In this document: one piece after another, positions 21,120 to 32,842 of the stretch
Position numbering within the stretch: the first letter of the stretch is position 1
Layout of the letters: each line of letters begins with the position of its first letter
Assembly (NCBI GenBank): GCA_022432975.1
Contig: CM039511.1
Location: forward strand, 22,222,557-22,286,556
Direction: 5' to 3'
DNA length: 64,000 nucleotides
From: Begonia masoniana
Taxonomy: Eukaryota; Streptophyta; Magnoliopsida; Cucurbitales; Begoniaceae
The notes under the pieces: generated by a model
Databases searched by the model: none
Seen by the model: the letters and a program-made list of their open reading frames with translations, nothing else
Told to the model about the DNA's origin: nothing
Program-made: the position numbers and the translations under genes

Positions 21120-23671
21120 TGTAACGACCCCGGCCAGGAGCCGTCACGTGTTCATATCCTTTCATTAATTGTTTGCTTGACTTTTACTATTATTACATTC
21201 ACTTACTATCTCTCAACAGACTTTCACATTTTACATATATTTATTTGTTCTAAACTGGTAATAGAGACGCAGAACCATTAAGGAAGACGAACCCTCTCAT
21301 GCCCGACTTCCCACGCCTCGTCGGCTCAAACTTTCACAGAGTCGAGCGACTGGACTCGGTCATCGGTTTCTTGACAATTTCGGGAAAAGAGGAAGTGCCC
21401 TCAATTCTCTTAACATAATACCACTCGGGTTTGCATGGGTTGCATGCGTTGACAACCCTCAGAAACTTAGTCGTCCGGTCATCACGTGCATTACGCGTGA
21501 CTCGCTTAACATCACCCAAAAGGAGACATCTTCCGGTGGGCACGTGGGCCTCGCGTGCTAAATTAAAACATCATCCGGTCACTAAATGACAAAAACACAT
21601 TTTATATCTTCCGATCGCTAAACGACAAAACACATTTTACATCTTCCGGTCGCTAAACGACAAAACACATTTTACATCTTCCGGTGACGTCATCCGGAAG
21701 ACTAAACCATCATACAACTATCCTTCGGCATCTGCCGATGACGTCAGCCGGAAGACTAAACCAACAAACAACTACCCTTCGGCATCTGCCAATGACGTCA
21801 GTCGGAAGACTAAGCCATCAAACAATTAACCTTCGGCATCTGCCGATGACGTCAACCGGAAGATTGCCTCATCCAGCTTCCGTCTTACGGTAGAGAACAC
21901 TAAATCATCAAAGGACTCCTTCCAACTGGAAGAAAACACAACTCATCCAAATGCATATAACGGAAGACTTAAGCAACAGATCATTTATAATCTATATAAT
22001 CATTCCCTGACTCAGTGATCCACTAGACAGTTTCAAAGCTCAACGTTTTAAAATAATCTCATCCTACTTAAACTACCATATCCTTTAACATACTGTAACA
22101 TAAGAGTCTTAACCAGGGGTCATAAATCGCCTCTTCAGTCCCGCACTGTCACCTTGAGCATCCTCCAGCAACCAGCCTTAAGCATCCTCTTTGAACATAA
22201 CATCCTCACCTGAACCTTCTTCACCTACACCATAAGGTTTAACTATAAGCCTAATGCTTAGTAAGGAATGCATGCTGACAGATATACATGAGTACACAAT
22301 TTAAAGAGACATAAGTTCATAAACCATTCATCATTCGTGTTCATCTTTATCATTTACATAACATGTATTAAGGCAGGGAACGAGGGATGAAGACAGGGGT
22401 ACATAGTCATTTGCCTATCGCGGCAGTCATACATAATCATTTGCCTATCGCGGCAATCATAATACGTCACTCGGCCTCCCCCAGTGGAAGAATTCGCGAG
22501 CCATACATATCATTAACTCGGCCTCCACCAGTGGGAGATTTCGCGAGCCATACATATCATTAACTCGGCCTCCACCAGTGGGAGATTTCGTGAGCCATAC
22601 ATATCATTAACTCGGCCTCCACCAGTGGGAGATTTCGCGAGTCATACATATCATTAACTCGGCCTCCACCAGTGGGAGATTTCGCGAGTCATACATAACA
22701 TAGTCTTTTTCCCGTTCTGCACTTAATCATGGTTACATTTACTTTTCATGTTCTCTACTTAATCATAAACGTGGACATAATGCATAGACATGAGGTTCAT
22801 AGAGAAAAGTCATACCATAAGGACAAGTAGAACATCCTGTAACTTTACATTTACTTACACAACTTCTTCATATCGTGGAAATAACAAATCATAGTCAACA
22901 AGCTAACGTCTCAGTGATTTCCTAGTACCCTTGCGGTGTAGGGCCCTAGTGGCCGGAAATCTTAACACATTCACTTACCTGGATTACTTAGCAATCCGAA
23001 CTTCCTCTCTTTAACTTCTTCACCTAAAACATGTACATTACAGTAGTTAAAACAAAGTCCTAGTAGTCCTAATCATAAACCATCCTAGGATCTAATAGCT
23101 AAAGTCATTCCGATTCCTCTGTTTGACACACTGCAGTCTGAAATCCGAAACTAAGTGAACAGGTTTTACCATTGATTAAATCCGAGTTGGTTACTTAAAA
23201 TGCTCATAATCGATTCGGGATGACATTTCTACTCCCAGATTTTAAAAAGTCATAAACTACTCGGCCACTGCTAAAAAATCCGAACTCAGTGCCGAGCTGA
23301 AAACAGAGCTCTATTTACTAATGAATGACTACATTGTCCATTTCATACCTCGGGTGTGGATTTGCAGAGAAGAGCAAGCTCGAAACCAGCCGTCGGTAAA
23401 GGGAAGTTCTGGTAGCCGAGAGCAAGAACTTGGGAAAGAAGGAATCGCCGAGAGGGAATGTCGGCTACAGTGGCAATAAATGAGATTTAAGGTTTCCATT
23501 TCCTATTTATACTTAATCCATCAATTCTAATTACAAAACTGCCACCCAACCTAGTTTTACTCAACTTGTAATAAATTTGTCTTAACATTAAATTTAAATC
23601 ATAAAGGTTGAATAAGAGGGTGACAATGAAAATGGTCAGAAAATCACCTGGCCAAAATGTCGGGTGTTACA
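21120..23671 (-). repeat. Family B LTR, inverted left copy (2552 bp)
   Basis: Begins TGTAACGACCCCGG and ends GTCGGGTGTTACA, the mirror of the 3-prime LTR. It holds about three 54-bp TGACGTCA units (21677-21870), five 47-bp units (22470-22704), the covarying hairpin (22246-22260), GGTGTAGG at 22935-22942, its complement at 22224-22231, and a complementary TATA box (23514-23521). Confidence 0.92.
22470..22704. repeat. Five 47-bp tandem units in family B LTR
   Basis: Units start at 22470, 22517, 22564, 22611 and 22658 and share CTCGGCCTCCACCAGTGGGA and TTCGCGAG. The right LTR has four units (about 29267-29440) and the family B solo LTR about four (48077-48255). They lie inside the segment bounded by donor-like and acceptor-like signals. 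Confidence 0.9.
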
Positions 23672-23751
23672 TAAAGCAAAACCAGGTTCTAAAACCGATT
23701 CTGCAGACTGCCTTCCAGCACTGACTGTCACTTGAGCACACCTCAGCAACT

Positions 23752-23813
23752 GTAAGTGTTTATGATTTCATGTATGTCATTAAGTTAAGTTATGCCTGTA
23801 ATGATTTGTCTAG
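23752..23813 (+). other. Short intron-like segment before gag, family B
   Basis: CAACT|GTAAGTG is followed 62 nt later by TTTGTCTAG|GAATCC, ten bases before the gag ATG at 23824. The same arrangement occurs in families A, C and E. Confidence 0.55.
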
Positions 23814-23823
23814 GAATCCCAAG

Positions 23824-25341
23824 ATGGTTAGAGGTCAACAGAGAGAGACCAATGAGGATAGCAATGCTATTGCTCAGTTGACTGAGTTGGTCATGCGCCA
23901 ATCTCACCAGATAGAACGACTGATGACAGCTAGAGAAGAACAAGGCAACTCCAGTACTAACGCAACTCATGATTATGGGGGTGAGCGCTTTCACCGGCTT
24001 TGACCCCCGGTGTTTAATGGGTATGTCTCAGATCCTATTCATGCTGAGGAGTGGATTCGAAAGATAGAAGACATGTTTAAGTATGCAAAGGTTGACGAGG
24101 GGAATAAGGTCACCTATGTTGTCTTTCATTTGGAGTTAAGTGCAAGGCATTGGTGGGACTCGATCCAGAGCACCGCTAATGCCGAAGCTATGACCTGGGG
24201 GATGTTCAAGACCTCCTTCTTTGACAAGTACTTCAATAGGACTGTTCGGGCCAACAAGAAGAAGGAGTTTATGAATCTACGACAAACTGGCTCTGTGACG
24301 GATTATATATGTGAATTTGATGCTTTATCACGGTTTGCTCCCCGTATGATTGAGGATGAGGAAGATAAGATTTACCAGTTTGTTCAAGGACTGAAGCCAA
24401 GTCTGTACATGAAAGTGAAGACTGCCGGGATACATAATGTACCTTATGGTGAAGTGACGGCTAAGGCCTTGGAGCTAGAAGAGGCAGAAATGACAGCATA
24501 TGCACAGCGCGAACAGCCAAAGAAACTCATGAAGGACACTCAGCCGCCACCACGTCAGAACAAAGGTTGGCAGCCACGACAGAACAGGGGACCACAGCAA
24601 CAACAGCATGGAATGAAGAGGCTCCTCAACCAGAATGATGACCAGGGAAAAGGAAAGAGACCTCTGGCGCCTCTGTGCCCTACATGTCAGAGGAACCACC
24701 CTGGTGAGTGCAAGCTGCTTTCTGGCCGGTGTTTCAGGTGTGATAAGACCGGACACATGGTCAGAGATTGTCCCATGCCGCCAGACCCGAACCGTGCAAG
24801 GGTTGTACCCAGAGTGTATGCGTTGATGGAAGATGTGGGAGCTGATCAACATACAGTCATATCAGGTACCATCATGATCTGCGGTTTTGCTGCTTATACA
24901 CTTATTGATACAGGGGCCACACACTTGTTTATATCAACCTTGTTTGTATGCAAACATAACATAGGACCCTTACCAGCTGAAAGGTCATATAGTGTTGTGT
25001 TGCCATCAGGGAAGTCCCTACATTCAGAACAGATTGTTAAGGGTGACGTCGTGTCCTTAGGGGATAAGGATCTCTATGCGGAGTTAATTGTCATTGACAT
25101 AAAGGGGTATGAGGTGATATTAGGGATGGATTGGTTATTTAGACATCATGCCACGATAAGTTGTAGATCTGGAATAGTTGATTTTAGACCCCCAAATGGT
25201 AATCATTATTCCTTCCAAGCTATTCCTAAAATAAGTAAGATACCAATTATATCCTCACTAGAAATATACCGAATGCTGAGATGTGGTTGTGAGAGCTACC
25301 TGGCTAGTGTAATAGATGACCGGGTGAAGAATAAAATTTAG
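23824..25341 (+). pseudogene. gag and protease of family B
   Basis: Starts MVRGQQRETNED at 23824. A TGA at 24001-24003 interrupts HRL-PPVFNG, where family A has arginine. The rest is open to a TAG at 25339-25341. The capsid core (AEEWIRKIEDMF, HWWDSIQ, FFDKYFNRTVR), a glutamine-rich stretch, the zinc knuckle CFRCDKTGHMVRDC (near 24730-24770) and the protease site LIDTGATHLFI (near 24900) appear in order. Gag and pol share one frame, as in other chromoviruses. Confidence 0.9.
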
Positions 25342-27060
25342 CTACAGGATATTCCTATAGTCCGAGAGTTTCCCGAGGCATTCTTAGATGATTTACCGGG
25401 TATACCACCCGATAGAGAAATAGAGTTTGTAATTGATACATACCCCGAGGCATCACCTGTATCTGAGAATCCCTACCGTATGGCACCTGTTGAGTTGAAA
25501 GAATTGAAGGTTCAACTGCAGGAATTGGTTGACAAGGGATTTATTCGCCCCAGCAGTTCTCCTTGGGGTGCACCAGTCTTATTTGTAAGGAAGAAGGATG
25601 GTTCTCTTAGAATGTGCATAGACTACAGGGAACTAAATAAGTTGACAATCAAGAATAGGTACCCCTTACCCAGGATTGACGATTTGTTTGACCAATTGCA
25701 AGGAGCTAAGGTATTTTCAAAGATAGATTTACGTTCGGGTTATTACCAACTGAAGGTTAAAGAAGGAGATATACCAAAGACAGCCTTCAAAACCCGCTAT
25801 GGACATTATGAATTCTTAGTCATGTCGTTTGGATTGACAAACGCCCCTGCCGCTTTTATGGATCTAATGAACCGTGTGTTTCGTGAGTATTTGGATAAGT
25901 TTGTGATTGTATTCATAGATGATATCTTGATATACTCCCGAACTGTGGCTGACCATGAAGAACATTTGAAAGTAGTTTTGACGACATTGAAGGAGCATCA
26001 ACTTTACGCCAAGCTGTCTAAGTGTGAGTTTTGGTTAGATAAGGTTAATTTCCTTGGCCATGTAGTTTCTGCTAATGGCATATCTGTGGACCCGACCAAA
26101 ATTTAGGCAGTAAAGGATTGGCCTCAACCTAAAAATGCCAGCGAAGTCCGCAGCTTCCTTGGATTGGCAGGCTATTACAGGAAGTTCATCAAGGGATTTT
26201 CCATGATAGCTAAACCCCTGACAGGTTTAACAAAGAAGGACATTAAGTATTCTTGGACTGAAGCCTGTGAAGACAGCTTCCAGACGTTAAAACTGAAGTT
26301 AACAACAGCCCCTGTATTGACCCTCCCAACCGAAGAAGGAAAATTTAGTGTTTACTGTGATGCGTCTAAAGTTGGTTTAGGTTGTGTTTTGATGCAAGAG
26401 GGTAAAGTTATATCGTATGCGTCCAGGCAGCTAAAAAGTTACGAGCAAAATTACCCCACTCATGATCTAGAATTAGCTGCTGTTGTTTTTGCCTTGAAGA
26501 TTTGGAGACACTATTTATATGGACAGCATTGTGAGGTGTTTTCTGACCATAAAAGTCTAAAGTACCTCTTCACACAGAAGGAATTGAACATGAGACAGAG
26601 ACGTTGGTTGGAATTTGTCAAGGACTACGATTTTGAGATCAAGTATCACCCCGGGAAGGCTAACTCTGTAGCTGATGCGTTGAGTAGGATGTCAACAACA
26701 ATGCAGCCCGTGGTTTCAACCATGTCTATACCCTTAAGAACAGAAGTTCAGAAATTTGACTTGGAGATAGTTCCAGAGTTATCAGTCTTGCTCGCTGAGT
26801 TAACTATTCAACCAACAATTTTGGAAAAGATCAAGGATGCACAACAGAAGAATTCAGTGGAAAATATCAGCATGATGGATAAGTTGAAGGACACCACCTC
26901 CGAGTTCAGTCTCTCCAAGGATGGGATCCTGAGGTTTAGAAATCGGTGGTGCATTCCTAATGATGTGGAATTGCGTAAGTTGATCTTGGCTGAGGCGCAC
27001 TCCTCTTCCTTTTCTGTACATCCTGGCTGCACCAAGATGTACCGAGACCTGAAGTTATAG
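25342..27060 (+). pseudogene. Reverse transcriptase and RNase H of family B
   Basis: The frame continues from protease. It shows [29 protein letters not shown], the catalytic FIDDILIYS near 25913-25939, then a TAG at 26104-26106 replacing glutamine before AVKDWPQP. RNase H follows with [14 protein letters not shown] and [11 protein letters not shown] second TAG at 27058-27060 falls in the integrase zinc region (LKL-stop-YWWP). Only stops, no frameshifts, were found. Confidence 0.92.
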
Positions 27061-28245
27061 TACTGGTGGCCTAACCTAAAAAGGGATGTTGCTAAGTATG
27101 TAGAGTCCTGTTTAGTATGCCAACAAGTCAAAGCCGAGCACCAACGTCCAGGAGGTACTCTTCAGCCGTTGCCTATTCCCGAATGGAAGTGGGAACACAT
27201 AGCTATGGATTTCGTTGTAGGACTACCTAAGACGACAAAAGGACATGATTGTATTTGGGTTGTGGTGGATAGACTGACGAAATCAGCCCATTTCTTACCT
27301 GTAAGGACCACCTATGCGATGGACCAATTTGCTGATCTTTATGTTCAGGAAATTATTAGGTTGCATGGAATCCCTGTATCCATTGTCTCTGACCGTGATC
27401 CCAGGTTTACCTCTCGATTCTGGAAAAGTTTGCAAGGCACATTAGGTACAAAGTTATCTTTCAGCACAGCTTTTCACCCACAGACCGATGGCCAATCAGA
27501 AAGGACGATTCAAATACTCGAAGATATGTTGAGAGCATGTGTACTTGACTTTCAGACAACTTGGAGCAGACAATTACCTCTGGTTGAGTTCTCCTACAAT
27601 AACAGTTATCAGTCCACCATTGGTATGGCACCATATGAAGCAATATACGGTAGGAAATGTAGGTCACCCCTTTACTGGGACGAGGTTGGTGAAACAAAAC
27701 TTCTTGGACCTGATATTCTGCAGCAAATGTCGGATAAGATTGCCACTATTCAGAAAAGAATGATGACTGCACAAAGCCGGCAGAAGTGTTATGCAGATCA
27801 AAGGAGAAGGGAACTCGAGTTTTCAGTAGGAGATGAAGTATTCTTAAAGGTGTCACCATTTAGAGGAGTCTTAAGATTTGGCAAGAAGGGAAAACTTAAT
27901 CCTAGATTTATTGGACCCTTCCCTGTCTTGGCAAAAATCGGGAGTACGGCTTACAGACTGCAACTGCCCCCATCGTTGGATAAAGTTCATAATGTCTTCC
28001 ATGTGTCAATGTTAAGGAAGTGCATGCGTGACCCGATGCAGGTCATCCAGCCATCGGATATCGATTTAGAGCCGACACTGGAATATGAGGAGAAACCGAT
28101 ACAGATATTGGAATATGCAGTCAAGACTCTAAGGAACAAAGAGATCCCATTGGTGAAAGTTTTATGGACAAATCACGGCATTGAAGAAGCCACATGGGAA
28201 GGACAGCAGGAGATGTTGGACAAATATCCAGAGTTATTTGCTTGA
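27061..28245 (+). pseudogene. Integrase and chromodomain of family B
   Basis: The zinc-binding CLVCQQVK, the core motifs [20 protein letters not shown] and [15 protein letters not shown], and the C-terminal GPFPVLAKIGSTAYRL lead into a chromodomain (ILEYAVKTLRNKEIPLVKVLW) ending at the stop at 28243-28245. This part is open and retains its catalytic residues. It is downstream of several stops in the same frame. Confidence 0.92.
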
Positions 28246-28271
28246 GCAATTTTCGAGACGAAAATTTTGTT

Positions 28272-28285
28272 TAAGGAGGGGTGGA
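28272..28285 (+). other. Polypurine tract of family B
   Basis: AAGGAGGGGTGGA directly precedes the 3-prime LTR start TGTAACACCCGAC. Confidence 0.9.
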
Positions 28286-30790
28286 TGTAACACCCGACAT
28301 TTCGACCAGGTGATTTTCTGACCATTTTCGTTGTCACCCTCTTATTCAACCTTTATGATTTAAATTTAATGTTAAGACAAATTTATTACAAGTTGAGTAA
28401 AACTAGGTTGGGTGGCAGTTTTGTAATTAGAATTGATGGATTAAGTATAAATAGGAAATGGAAACCTTAAATCTCATTTATTGCCACTGTAGCCGACATT
28501 CCCTCTCGGCGATTCCTTCTTTCCCAAGTTCTTGCTCTCGGCTACCAGAACTTCCCTTTACCGACGGCTGGTTTCGAGCTTGCTCTTCTCTGCAAATCCA
28601 CACCCGAGGTATGAAATGGACAATGTAGTCATTCATTAGTAAATAGAGCTCTGTTTTCAGCTCGGCACTGAGTTCGGATTTTTTAGCAATGGCCGAGTAG
28701 TTTATGACTTTTTAAAATCTGGGAGTAGAAATGTCATCCCGAATCGATTCTGAGCATTTTAAGTAACCAACTCGGATTTAATCAATGGTAAAATCTGTCC
28801 ACTTAGTTTCGGATTTCAGACTGCAGTGTGTCAAACAGAGGAATCGGAATGACTTTAGCTATTAGATCCTAGGATGGTTTATGATTAGGACTACTAGGAC
28901 TTTGTTTTAACTACTGTAATGTACATGTTTTAGGTGAAGAAGTTAAAGAGAGGAAGTTCGGATTGCTAAGGAATCCAGGTAAGTGAATGTGTTAAGATTT
29001 TCGGCCACTAGGGCCCTACACCGCAAGGGTACTTGGAAATCACTGAGACGTTAGCTTGTTGACTATGATTTGTTATTTCCACGATATGAAGAAGTTGTGT
29101 AAGTAAATGTAAAGTTACAGGATGTTCTACTTGTCCTTATGGTATGACTTTTCTCTATGAACCTCATGTCTATGCATTATGTCCACGTTTATGATTAAGT
29201 AGAGAACATGAAAAGTAAATGTAACCATGATTAAGTGCAGAATGGGGAAAAGACTATGTTATGTATGACTCGCGAAATCTCCCACTGGTGGAGGCCGAGT
29301 TAATGATATGTATGGCTCGCGAAATCTCCCACTGGTGGAGGCCGAGTTAATGATATGTATGGCTCGCGAAATCTCCCACTGGTGGAGGCCGAGTTAATGA
29401 TATGTATGGCTCGCGAATTCTTCCACTGGGGGAGGCCGAGTGACTTATTATGATTGCCGCGATAGGCAAATGATTATGTATGACTGCCGCGATAGGCAAA
29501 TGACTATGTACCCCTGTCTTCCTCCCTCGTTCCCTGCCTTAATACATGTTATGTAAATGATAAAGATGAACACGAATGATGAATGGTTTATGAACTTATG
29601 TCTCTTTAAATTGTGTACTCATGTATATCTGTCAGCATGCATTCCTTACTAAGCATTAGGCTTATAGTTAAACCTTATGGTGTAGGTGAAGAAGGTTCAG
29701 GTGAGGATGTTATGCTCAAAGAGGATGCTTAAGGCTGGTTGCTGGAGGATGCTCAAGGTGACAGTGCGGGACTGGAGAGGCGATTTATGACCCCTGGTTA
29801 AGACTCTTATGTTACAGTATGTTAAAGGATATGGTAGTTTAAGTAGGATGAGATTATTTTAAAACGTTGAGCTTTGAAACTGTCTAGTGGATCACTGAGT
29901 CAGGGAATGATTATATAGATTATAAATGATCTGTTGCTTAAGTCTTCCGTTATATGCATTTGGATGAGTTGTGTTTTCTTCCAGTTGGAAGGAGTCCTTT
30001 GATGATTTAGTGTTCTCTACCGTAAGACGGAAGCTGGATGAGGCAATCTTCCGGTTGACGTCATCGGCAGATGCCGAAGGTTAATTGTTTGATGGCTTAG
30101 TCTTCCGGCTGACGTCATCGGCAGATGCCGAAGGGTAGTTGTTTGTTGGTTTAGTCTTCCGGCTGACGTCATCGGCAGATGCCGAAGGATAGTTGTATGA
30201 TGGTTTAGTCTTCCGGATAACGTCACCGGAAGATGTAAAATGTGTTTTGTCGTTTAGCGACCGGAAGATGTAAAATGTGTTTTGTCATTTAGCGACCGGA
30301 AGATATAAAATGTGTTTTTGTCATTTAGTGACCGGAAGATGTTTTAATTTAGCACGCGAGGCCCACGTGCCCACCGGAAGATGTCTCCTTTTAGGTGATG
30401 TTAAGCGAGTCACGCGTAATGCACGTGATGACCGGACGACTAAGTTTCTGAGGGTTGTCAACGCATGCAACCCATGCAAACCCGAGTGGTATTATGTTAA
30501 GAGAATTGAGGGCACTTCCTCTTTTCCCGAAATTGTCAAGAAACCGATGACCGAGTCCAGTCGCTCGACTCTGTGAAAGTTTGAGCCGACGAGGCGTGGG
30601 AAGTCGGGCATGAGAGGGTTCGTCTTCCTTAATGGTTCTGCGTCTCTATTACCAGTTTAGAACAAATAAATATATGTAAAATGTGAAAGTCTGTTGAGAG
30701 ATAGTAAGTGAATGTAATAATAGTAAAAGTCAAGCAAACGATTAATGAAAGGATATGAACATGTGACGGCTCCTGGCCGGGGTCGTTACA
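28286..30790 (+). repeat. Family B 3-prime LTR (2505 bp)
   Basis: Sense orientation, with a TATA box TATAAATA at 28446-28453 only about 160 bases from the LTR start, so nearly all of it would be transcribed. In order follow a donor-like GAG|GTATGA (28609), acceptor-like TTTTAG|GTGAAG (28933), a 45-nt exon-like segment, AG|GTAAGTG (28979), the GGCC hairpin (29003-29015), CCTACACC (29015-29022), the covarying hairpin (29650-29664), and GGTGTAG|GTG (29679-29687). It then has three 54-bp TGACGTCA units (30047-30208) plus a partial one. Confidence 0.92.
28979..29685 (+). promoter_or_regulatory. LTR intron-like module, family B
   Basis: Begins AG|GTAAGTG and ends GGTGTAG|GTG. Inside are the hairpin GGCC-ACTAG-GGCC, CCTACACC (complementary over 8 nt to the acceptor region), four 47-bp repeats, and the hairpin TAAGC-ATTAG-GCTTA preceded by CTTAC. 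The same parts in the same order occur in all seven LTR families here. Confidence 0.6.
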
Positions 30791-31992
30791 GTCTGACTGC
30801 AGCAACCATCCCGTGAGCTCCTCCCGCCAACTACATCAACTCATCAGTTTGAGGCTCAAGCTCCTCATCTGGAGGATCCGTACCTACAACAGGGAGTTCA
30901 TCTATGAGCCTAGAGCTCAGTAAGAACATACAATGCAGAGTGATGAACGTGCTATGCATGAATCTTTTTCAAATACATGAACATTACATTACATTTCACT
31001 GGACAGGAAGGTATAAGTGGGAAGAGGAGCTGGCGCAACAGGAGTACATGCCACAACAGGACATAACAGGAGTACATGACAGGATGTCAGTCCTCGTCCA
31101 CACTTAACCATACATTACATTACAGGTTTTATCTTACTTAACTTCAAACCGTGTGCAGAAAACCTTTTCATGACTTTCAGAGAAAAACGTGTATGCATGA
31201 ACATTTATAGACAGAAAACAGAATAATAAGCAGAATATAAAACAGAACACACTTAACCTAGAACATAACCTTGGCCTAACTACCCAACAGAAATCTCGAC
31301 AACATAAAACCTAGTACCTCCGTATTGTAGGGCCTTAAGGACCAAACCTATACGTATGAACTTACCTGTTTTCCTCGATGCAGACAGCTGGAAAGTCTCG
31401 GAACTGCTCGAACCTGTTTGCTGCAATGTAGTGAAATTAAACAAGCTGCAAATGCTAACAAATAACTTGTAGAATATGCAGCAAGCTCATTTCAACTTTT
31501 TAGGAAAACACACTAACGTATTTTCGTCCAAAACAGTGGGTTTTCACAGAAACAATAATCCTAAACCTCAGTGAAAACCCGCATTAAACTTGTCCAAAAT
31601 CGATAACCTTAGTAGATGATTACCTTTGCTGAAGAGACAGAAAGAAATCAAGAAAAGGATTGAGGTTAAAATCGTTGCTGGTCGCCTGGAAAAGAGAAAA
31701 CAGAAAGGGGAGGTAGAAGTGGGCTTCACGTAGGAGGAAGAAAAGACATATCTTCTTCAACAAGTTGCCACTTGGCACTCATCCATTGGTTTGCTTCCAC
31801 CTACCTTAATTACTTCCACATTTACCCTTCCATTAGCTTTTAACCTAATTGACTTGTTTTGATTACACTTAGGTTGGTTTTCCCTTAAACATTCCATCAT
31901 TTCAACTAAAACATACATTGTATTAATATAATATTAATCGTGATTAAATGACCTGAGAAAACTATTACATGGCAAAAATGCCGGGTGTTACA
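30791..31992 (-). repeat. Family C left LTR, second part
   Basis: Continues the LTR after the family B element, and matches 37820-39027 of the right LTR. It has the hairpin TGAGC-CTAGA-GCTCA (30905-30919), CCTACAA (30883-30889) and its complement TTGTAGG (31325-31331), and the complement of donor-like GTAAG near 31361-31365. It ends ATGCCGGGTGTTACA. Confidence 0.92.
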
Positions 31993-32008
31993 TTCCACCC
32001 ACCTTAAC
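31993..32008 (-). other. Polypurine tract of family C
   Basis: Sense AAGGTGGGTGGAA lies directly before the 3-prime LTR on the minus strand. Confidence 0.85.
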
Positions 32009-32032
32009 AGAAATTTTGTCCTCAAAATTTGT

Positions 32033-32836
32033 CTAAGGAAAGAGGTCCGGATATTGGGCTCTAACATCCGCTTGTCTTTCCCATGTAGCCTCCTCCACAT
32101 TGTGATTAAGCCATAAAACTTTCACCAACGGGACCACTTTGTTGCGCAACACTTTTAGTGAAGTATCCAATATCTGTATGGGCCTTTCTTCATATGTCAG
32201 CGTCGGCATGATATCAAAGTCCACATGTTCCACTATTTGGGTTGGATCTCGTACGCACTTTCTCAGCATCGAAACATGGAAGACATTATGAACTCCATCC
32301 ATAGACGCTGGCAACTATAGTCTGTACGCCACGCTTCCCACACGCTTCAAGATGGGAAAAGGCCCAATGAACCGTGGGCTGAGCTTTCCTTTCTTACAGA
32401 ACCTCATTACGCCTTTGAAAGGCGACACCTTCAGGAATACTTCGTCACCTTCAGCAAACTCCAAGTCTCTCCGTCTCGGATCTGCATAACTTTTCTGTCG
32501 ACTCATAGCAGTGTTGATTCGTTGTTTGATAACAGCAATCACCTCAGACATCTGCTGTAATATCTCAGGGCCGACAAGTCTGGACTCTCCAACTTCATCC
32601 CAACATAACGGAGATCTACATTTTCTGCCATAGAGGGCTTCATATGGAGCCATGCCGATAGTAGCCTGGTAGCTGTTATTATAAGCGAATTCAATTAACG
32701 ACAAATATCTACTCCAAGGAGCATGAAGTTCCAACACGCACGACCTTAACATGTCCTCCAATATCTGAATTGTTCTCTCAGATTGTCCATCTGTCTGTGG
32801 GTGAAACGCCGTGCTGAAATCTAGCCTTGTACCCAA
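32033..32836 (-). pseudogene. Integrase C-terminal half and chromodomain, family C
   Basis: Two segments in the same frame (32315-32836 and 32033-32314) are split by a TAG in YRL-stop-LPASMDG. The first carries [40 protein letters not shown] and GPFPILKRVGS. The second carries VHNVFHVSMLRKC and a chromodomain (ILDTSLKVLRNKVVPLVKVLW). Another stop (WKGL-stop-SSLGT) separates it from the main pol segment. Confidence 0.92.
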
Positions 32837-32842
32837 GGAGCT

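Larger units (their letters stand above)
21120..30790 (+). mobile_element. Ty3/gypsy Tekay-like family B with inverted LTRs
   Basis: The internal region (23672-28285) reads on the plus strand and ends in the polypurine tract and a normal sense 3-prime LTR (28286-30790). The left LTR (21120-23671) is the reverse complement of that LTR, so both outer ends are the LTR 3-prime ends. At the left inner junction the primer site is cut down to AAAGCAAAACC. The flanks ACAAT and GTCTG do not match, so no target-site duplication exists. The polyprotein is one frame, 23824-28245, with four nonsense codons. The unbroken family C LTR at 36613 shows where the insertion lies. Confidence 0.92.

Noticed and set aside
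29015..29686. CCTACACC...GGTGTAGG read as short terminal inverted repeats of a small DNA transposon
   Set aside because: The pair recurs at the same place in seven LTR families with otherwise unrelated inner sequence and no target duplication, which fits a conserved structure better than repeated insertion.
21120..30790. A DNA transposon with very long terminal inverted repeats
   Set aside because: The inverted repeats are LTRs of family B with a gag-pol interior, polypurine tract and no transposase.
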